The position numbers and the translations under genes are program-made. Shown here piece after piece: positions 6,789-9,177 of a stretch of DNA of 9,177 bases (position 1 is its first letter; each line of letters begins with the position of its first letter). Source of the stretch: an uncultured Gemmatimonadota bacterium (GTDB taxonomy: Bacteria; Gemmatimonadota; Gemmatimonadetes; Gemmatimonadales; Gemmatimonadaceae); contig CAMLEQ010000133.1 in the NCBI GenBank assembly GCA_946479015.1, forward strand, positions 1 through 9,177, written 5' to 3'. The notes under the pieces were generated by a model. The model saw only the letters and a list, made by a program, of their open reading frames with translations. It had not been told where the DNA came from and did no database searches.

Positions 6789-6814
6789 CACGCCGCCGCC
6801 GCTCCCGCGTCACC
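6784..6814. terminator. Inverted repeat across the convergent stop codons, candidate bidirectional terminator
   Basis: GGTGAC (6784-6789) and GTCACC (6809-6814) are exact complements; with one mismatch, two more CG pairs extend the stem inward (6791-6792 with 6806-6807). The left arm contains the plus-strand stop TGA and the right arm the minus-strand stop TGA. The gap between the two genes is only 21 bp and there is no T-run. Confidence 0.4.
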
Positions 6815-7214
6815 GCAGCGTGTACAGGTACGCCGCCATGTCGCGCGCGTCCTGCCGCGATACGCCGAGCAGCGGCATCGCCGTCGCCGGCTCGATCGCC
6901 TGGGGCGCCTGGATCCAGCGGATCAGATACTCCGGGGTGTTCGGCACCTCGCCCGCGATGTAGGTGCGCCGCGACCAGAAGTCGAGCGGCGGCCCGACGG
7001 TAGCCGTGGCCCCGTCCACGCCGGGGATCGTGTGGCAGGAGCCGCACCCGTACTTCTGCAGCGCCGCCTTCCCCCGCGTCGCATCGCCCCCCGCGACGAT
7101 CACCGCCGTCCCCCCCTGCGCCTGTCCGCACCCCGCCGCCGCGCCGGCGAGCGCCAGCGCGAGCACCGCCATCACCGTGCTCCCCCGCACACGCCGCGCG
7201 CGCAGCTCGGCCAT
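6810..7214 (-). CDS. Class I cytochrome c, exported and probably lipid-anchored
   Basis: A periplasmic mono-heme c-type cytochrome of 134 residues, last gene of the cox operon. The N-terminus is a signal peptide (basic 5-10, hydrophobic 13-27) followed by AAGC with Cys29, a lipobox-like site whose -3 residue (Ala) is slightly off the usual Leu/Val/Ile. The heme-binding motif is C57-G-S-C60-H61, with H61 as proximal ligand. Met113 in TAMPLLGVS is the likely distal ligand. RDMAAYLYTLR at the end is the typical C-terminal helix. The start ATG is preceded by GAGGGA overlapping the stop of the upstream gene (TGAGGGA) with 6 nt spacing. Its place in the operon suggests it delivers electrons to the oxidase, as the fused heme-c domain does in caa3 enzymes. 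That role is inference, and other periplasmic donors could exist. Confidence 0.95.
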   Translation of the reverse strand: MAELRARRVRGSTVMAVLALALAGAAAGCGQAQGGTAVIVAGGDATRGKAALQKYGCGSCHTIPGVDGATATVGPPLDFWSRRTYIAGEVPNTPEYLIRWIQAPQAIEPATAMPLLGVSRQDARDMAAYLYTLR

Positions 7215-7224
7215 CGACGGTCCC

Positions 7225-7647
7225 TCAGTAGCTGCAGGTGGGCACGACGAACAGCGCGATCCCGTTGAACACGATGAGCGCCGAGAAGATCGTGCTCATC
7301 AGGATCCCGGCGAACGCCATGTAGCGGTAGGCGCGAGCACGGTCGGAGTCGACGATGTCCATGCGCCAGTCCACGCGCTTCGCGGGCCGGTACAGCCGCC
7401 ACTGTCGTGCCGACACCCACAGCGCGCCGAGCGCGATCAGGAGGAGCACGATCACCGCGATCAATGCCGTCACCCACGTGCCGCTCAGCGACGGCGTGGT
7501 GAGCGGCTCGCCGAGCGGGAAGCACGAGTGAGCCACCACGGAGTACCCGATCAGCTCCGACAGGCTCCACGCGACGGGCGATCCGAGCAACCCGAACCAG
7601 AGCGCCCACCAGCTCACCCGCTCGCCCGCCACCGCCGTCGTCGTCAT
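7225..7647 (-). CDS. Uncharacterised three-TM membrane protein of the cox operon with two predicted periplasmic Cys
   Basis: I cannot give a family name. The 140-residue product has hydrophobic helices at about 14-38, 57-80 and 110-135. The segment 81-108 is strongly basic (RQWRLYRPAKR and DRARAYR) and so is probably cytoplasmic, which places the loop after helix 1 and the C-terminus in the periplasm. Each of those holds one cysteine: C42 in H40-S-C-F-P and C138 in PTCSY at the very end. They could form a disulfide or bind copper during oxidase assembly. From memory, similar small proteins annotated only as transmembrane predictions occur beside other bacterial cytochrome oxidase genes. The start ATG has AAGGAG 8 nt upstream, and that sequence abuts a 7-bp tandem repeat. 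A 10-bp gap separates it from the cytochrome c gene. Confidence 0.85.
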   Translation of the reverse strand: MTTTAVAGERVSWWALWFGLLGSPVAWSLSELIGYSVVAHSCFPLGEPLTTPSLSGTWVTALIAVIVLLLIALGALWVSARQWRLYRPAKRVDWRMDIVDSDRARAYRYMAFAGILMSTIFSALIVFNGIALFVVPTCSY

Positions 7648-7703
7648 GCGCGCAACTCCTTCCCGCTTCCCGCTTCCCGCTTCCCGCTTCCCGCGCCTTT
7701 CAT
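7644..7703 (-). CDS. 19-codon mini-ORF bridging ctaE and the next gene (speculative peptide)
   Basis: ATG at 7703-7701 overlaps the ctaE stop by one base (TGATG), and the mini-ORF's TGA stop (7646-7644) overlaps the following ATG (ATGA). It reads MKGAGSGKREAGSGKELRA and is encoded almost entirely by the 7-bp repeat, so its composition carries no evidence of selection on the peptide. Its likely value, if real, is to carry ribosomes from ctaE to the next gene. The second of the tandem TGA codons after ctaE lies within it out of frame. Confidence 0.25.
   Translation of the reverse strand: MKGAGSGKREAGSGKELRA
7660..7694. repeat. Five exact tandem copies of the heptamer TTCCCGC
   Basis: Units at 7660-7666, 7667-7673, 7674-7680, 7681-7687 and 7688-7694 are identical; on the coding (minus) strand they read GCGGGAA. 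The array fills most of the 55-bp gap between ctaE and the next gene, and its last AA forms part of the AAGGAG ribosome-binding site. Seven is not a multiple of three, so a copy change shifts any frame crossing it. Confidence 0.95.
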
Positions 7704-8299
7704 CACGCCCACCGTGGCGTCAGGTACAGCGACACGAACACGCACAGCCACACCACGTCCACGAAGTGCCAGTACATCGCCGCGTTCGTCACCGCGAGGT
7801 GCCGCTCGGCGGTGAACGTTCCCATCCACGCCCACACCTGCACCACCAGGAGCATGAGCAGCCCCAGGATCACGTGCGCGCCGTGAAAGCCGGTGACCGT
7901 GTAGAACAGCGCGCCGAAGGCGCTGGACGACGGCCCGAACGACTTGTGGCTCCACTCGATCCCCTGGATCACCACGAAGATCAGGCCGAGCACGAACGTC
8001 ACGAGGAGGCCGATGCGCAGCCGCATGCGCTCCCCTCGCTCGATCCCTCGCTCGGCCCAGATCAGCACGAGGCTGCTGATCACCAGCAACACCGTGTTCG
8101 GCAGCGCGAGCTTCAGGTCGAGCGGGCCGTCCGGCGGCCACGGGCCGCGCGACTGCGAGGCGAGGTAGAAGTAGCTGAACAGCAGGTACGCGAACAGCGC
8201 CCCCTCCGTGGCGATCACCCACACCATCGCCCACCAGCCGGGGCTCCGCGTGAGCCGGTTGCCCAGCGGCAGCGCCGCGGGCGTCGCGATCGTCGTCAT
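7703..8299 (-). CDS. ctaE: Cytochrome c oxidase subunit III
   Basis: Inner-membrane core subunit of the heme-copper oxidase. It has no redox centre but stabilises subunit I and proton uptake. The 198-residue product has five predicted helices (about 22-46, 67-83, 95-115, 129-155 and 177-194), the short bacterial form lacking the first two helices of the seven-helix mitochondrial type. Family marks are ATEGALFAYLLFSYFY with E32, then IQGIEWSH, FYTVTGFHGAHV and YWHFVDVVWLCVF near the C-terminus. The start ATG at 8299 overlaps the subunit I stop in ATGA and follows GGAGGGAGGAG by 7 nt, which clearly beats an upstream in-frame start at 8389. The gene ends with tandem TGA TGA stops. Cotranscription with subunit I is near certain. 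Confidence 0.97.
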   Translation of the reverse strand: MTTIATPAALPLGNRLTRSPGWWAMVWVIATEGALFAYLLFSYFYLASQSRGPWPPDGPLDLKLALPNTVLLVISSLVLIWAERGIERGERMRLRIGLLVTFVLGLIFVVIQGIEWSHKSFGPSSSAFGALFYTVTGFHGAHVILGLLMLLVVQVWAWMGTFTAERHLAVTNAAMYWHFVDVVWLCVFVSLYLTPRWA

Positions 8300-9177
8300 G
8301 CCACCGCTCCTCCCTCCATGCTGCGCGGCCAGAACCAGGCCACCAGCGTCGCGAACACCCCGAGCGCGCCCACCCCCACCAGCCACCACAGTCCGAACAC
8401 CGCGCCGTAGAACGCCGCGAGCGTTGCGACCGAGAGCAGGAAGGGAAGGATCGAATCCTCCGGCATGCGCAGCACGGACATCTCCTCCGCCTCCAGTGGC
8501 GACGTGCCGACCGTCTCACGCCCCTCGGCGAGCACCGGCCCCCGGAACACCTCGCTCTTCCCCTCCGCTTCCTCGCCGCGCGCGCGCGTCGCCGCGAGCC
8601 GGTCCTCCCACAGGGGATAGCCGCTGCGCACCGTCGGGATCACCGCGAAGTTGTACGGCGGCGGCGGCGATGGGGTCGACCACTCCAGCGTGCCGGCGTC
8701 CCACGGGTTCGGCCCCGCTTCGACACCGTGCCGCCGGCTGTAGACGATGTTGATCAGGAACAGCAGCACGCCGATCGCGAACAGGTACGCCCCGATCGTC
8801 GTGATCAGGTTCGGCAGGTCCCACCCGAGCCCCGCCGGATACGTGTAGACGCGACGCGGCATCCCGAGAATGCCGCTGATGTGCATCGGGAAGAAGCCGA
8901 TGTTGAAGCCGATGAACATCACCCAGAAGTTCCACTTCCCCAGCCGCTCGTCGAGCAGGCGCCCGGTGATCTTCGGGAGCCAGTAGTAGAACCCCGCCAT
9001 CACCCCGAACAGGTTGATCCCGATGAGCACGTAGTGCAGGTGCGCCACCACGAAGTAGGTGTCCGTCACCTGCCAGTCGTACGGCGTGGCCGCGGTGACC
9101 ACGCCCGAGACGCCGCCGATCACGAACAGCACGATGAACCCGGCGGCGAACAGCATCGGCGTCTTGAACACCGGGCG
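8296..9177 (-). CDS. ctaD: Cytochrome c oxidase subunit I, C-terminal part (5' end outside window)
   Basis: Catalytic subunit of the terminal oxidase, which reduces O2 to water with proton pumping. Only the last 293 residues are visible; the frame is open at the window edge. Numbering within this fragment, H46 and H48 in VVAHLHYVLIG are the axial ligands of the high-spin (a3) and low-spin heme. TPYDWQVTDTYF just before them is the typical helix IX-X region. Helices at about 84-104 and 122-146 are followed by the conserved NPWDAGTLEW and PPYNFAVIP segments. Then come a charged, Glu-rich linker (about 191-238) and two further hydrophobic helices (about 241-285), beyond the twelve-helix core. 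This extension resembles small subunit IV-like tails, so it may replace a separate subunit IV. The final bases overlap the subunit III start. Confidence 0.98.
   Translation of the reverse strand, partial: RPVFKTPMLFAAGFIVLFVIGGVSGVVTAATPYDWQVTDTYFVVAHLHYVLIGINLFGVMAGFYYWLPKITGRLLDERLGKWNFWVMFIGFNIGFFPMHISGILGMPRRVYTYPAGLGWDLPNLITTIGAYLFAIGVLLFLINIVYSRRHGVEAGPNPWDAGTLEWSTPSPPPPYNFAVIPTVRSGYPLWEDRLAATRARGEEAEGKSEVFRGPVLAEGRETVGTSPLEAEEMSVLRMPEDSILPFLLSVATLAAFYGAVFGLWWLVGVGALGVFATLVAWFWPRSMEGGAVA

Noticed and set aside
7660..7694. CRISPR array
   Set aside because: The units are 7 bp and directly adjacent, without spacers, and no cas gene is present.
7703..8389. Longer 228-residue version of subunit III starting at 8389
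   Set aside because: The extra 30 residues are an out-of-frame reading of the end of subunit I. The ATG at 8299 has a strong ribosome-binding site and the ATGA overlap.
1..9177. Defence island, prophage, transposon or toxin-antitoxin system
   Set aside because: No integrase, transposase, nuclease, helicase, reverse transcriptase or toxin-like gene was found on either strand. The MarR/small membrane protein pair has no toxin features beyond small size.

Overview
This is a GC-rich, densely coding stretch from a diderm (Gram-negative-type) bacterium. Support for an outer membrane comes from a Wza-type polysaccharide export protein and a probable outer-membrane barrel protein. Support for aerobic respiration comes from an aa3/caa3-type cytochrome c oxidase. 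The codon bias, the N-terminal style of the SLBB protein and the cox gene order would fit a Gemmatimonadota-like lineage, but that is an impression; nothing in the window fixes the taxon.

Layout. (1) 1-1952, minus: C-terminally truncated (by the window edge) SLBB/Poly_export protein, preceded by a 243-bp intergenic region with a promoter-like sequence and a perfect 10-bp hairpin in the predicted leader. (2) 3751-2196, minus: a two-gene unit, a secreted/outer-membrane beta-rich protein followed 2 bp later by a classical short-chain dehydrogenase, with a promoter-like sequence at 3781-3809. (3) 5844-3904, minus: a CLC anion transporter with two C-terminal CBS domains. (4) 5980-6788, plus: a divergently transcribed MarR-family regulator overlapping a 90-residue two-TM membrane protein by GTGA. 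The divergent gap holds an 18-bp imperfect palindrome that could be the regulator's operator. (5) 9177-6810, minus: a cytochrome oxidase operon in the order ctaD (subunit I, 5' end outside the window), ctaE (subunit III), an uncharacterised three-TM protein with two Cys predicted to be periplasmic, and a lipoprotein-like class I cytochrome c. It faces the MarR operon convergently, and a short inverted repeat spans both stop codons.

How the parts work together. The cox operon is tightly packed: an ATGA overlap between subunits I and III, a 10-bp gap before the cytochrome c, and a 55-bp spacer built around five exact copies of a 7-bp repeat. That spacer also encodes a 19-codon mini-ORF whose start overlaps the ctaE stop and whose stop overlaps the next start, which is the most unusual small-scale structure here. 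The MarR protein may control itself, its small membrane partner and possibly the divergent CLC transporter; this is inference from position. I see no CRISPR array, tRNA, rRNA, transposase, phage or recognisable defence system. The window is mostly core respiration, transport and envelope genes with a few local oddities.
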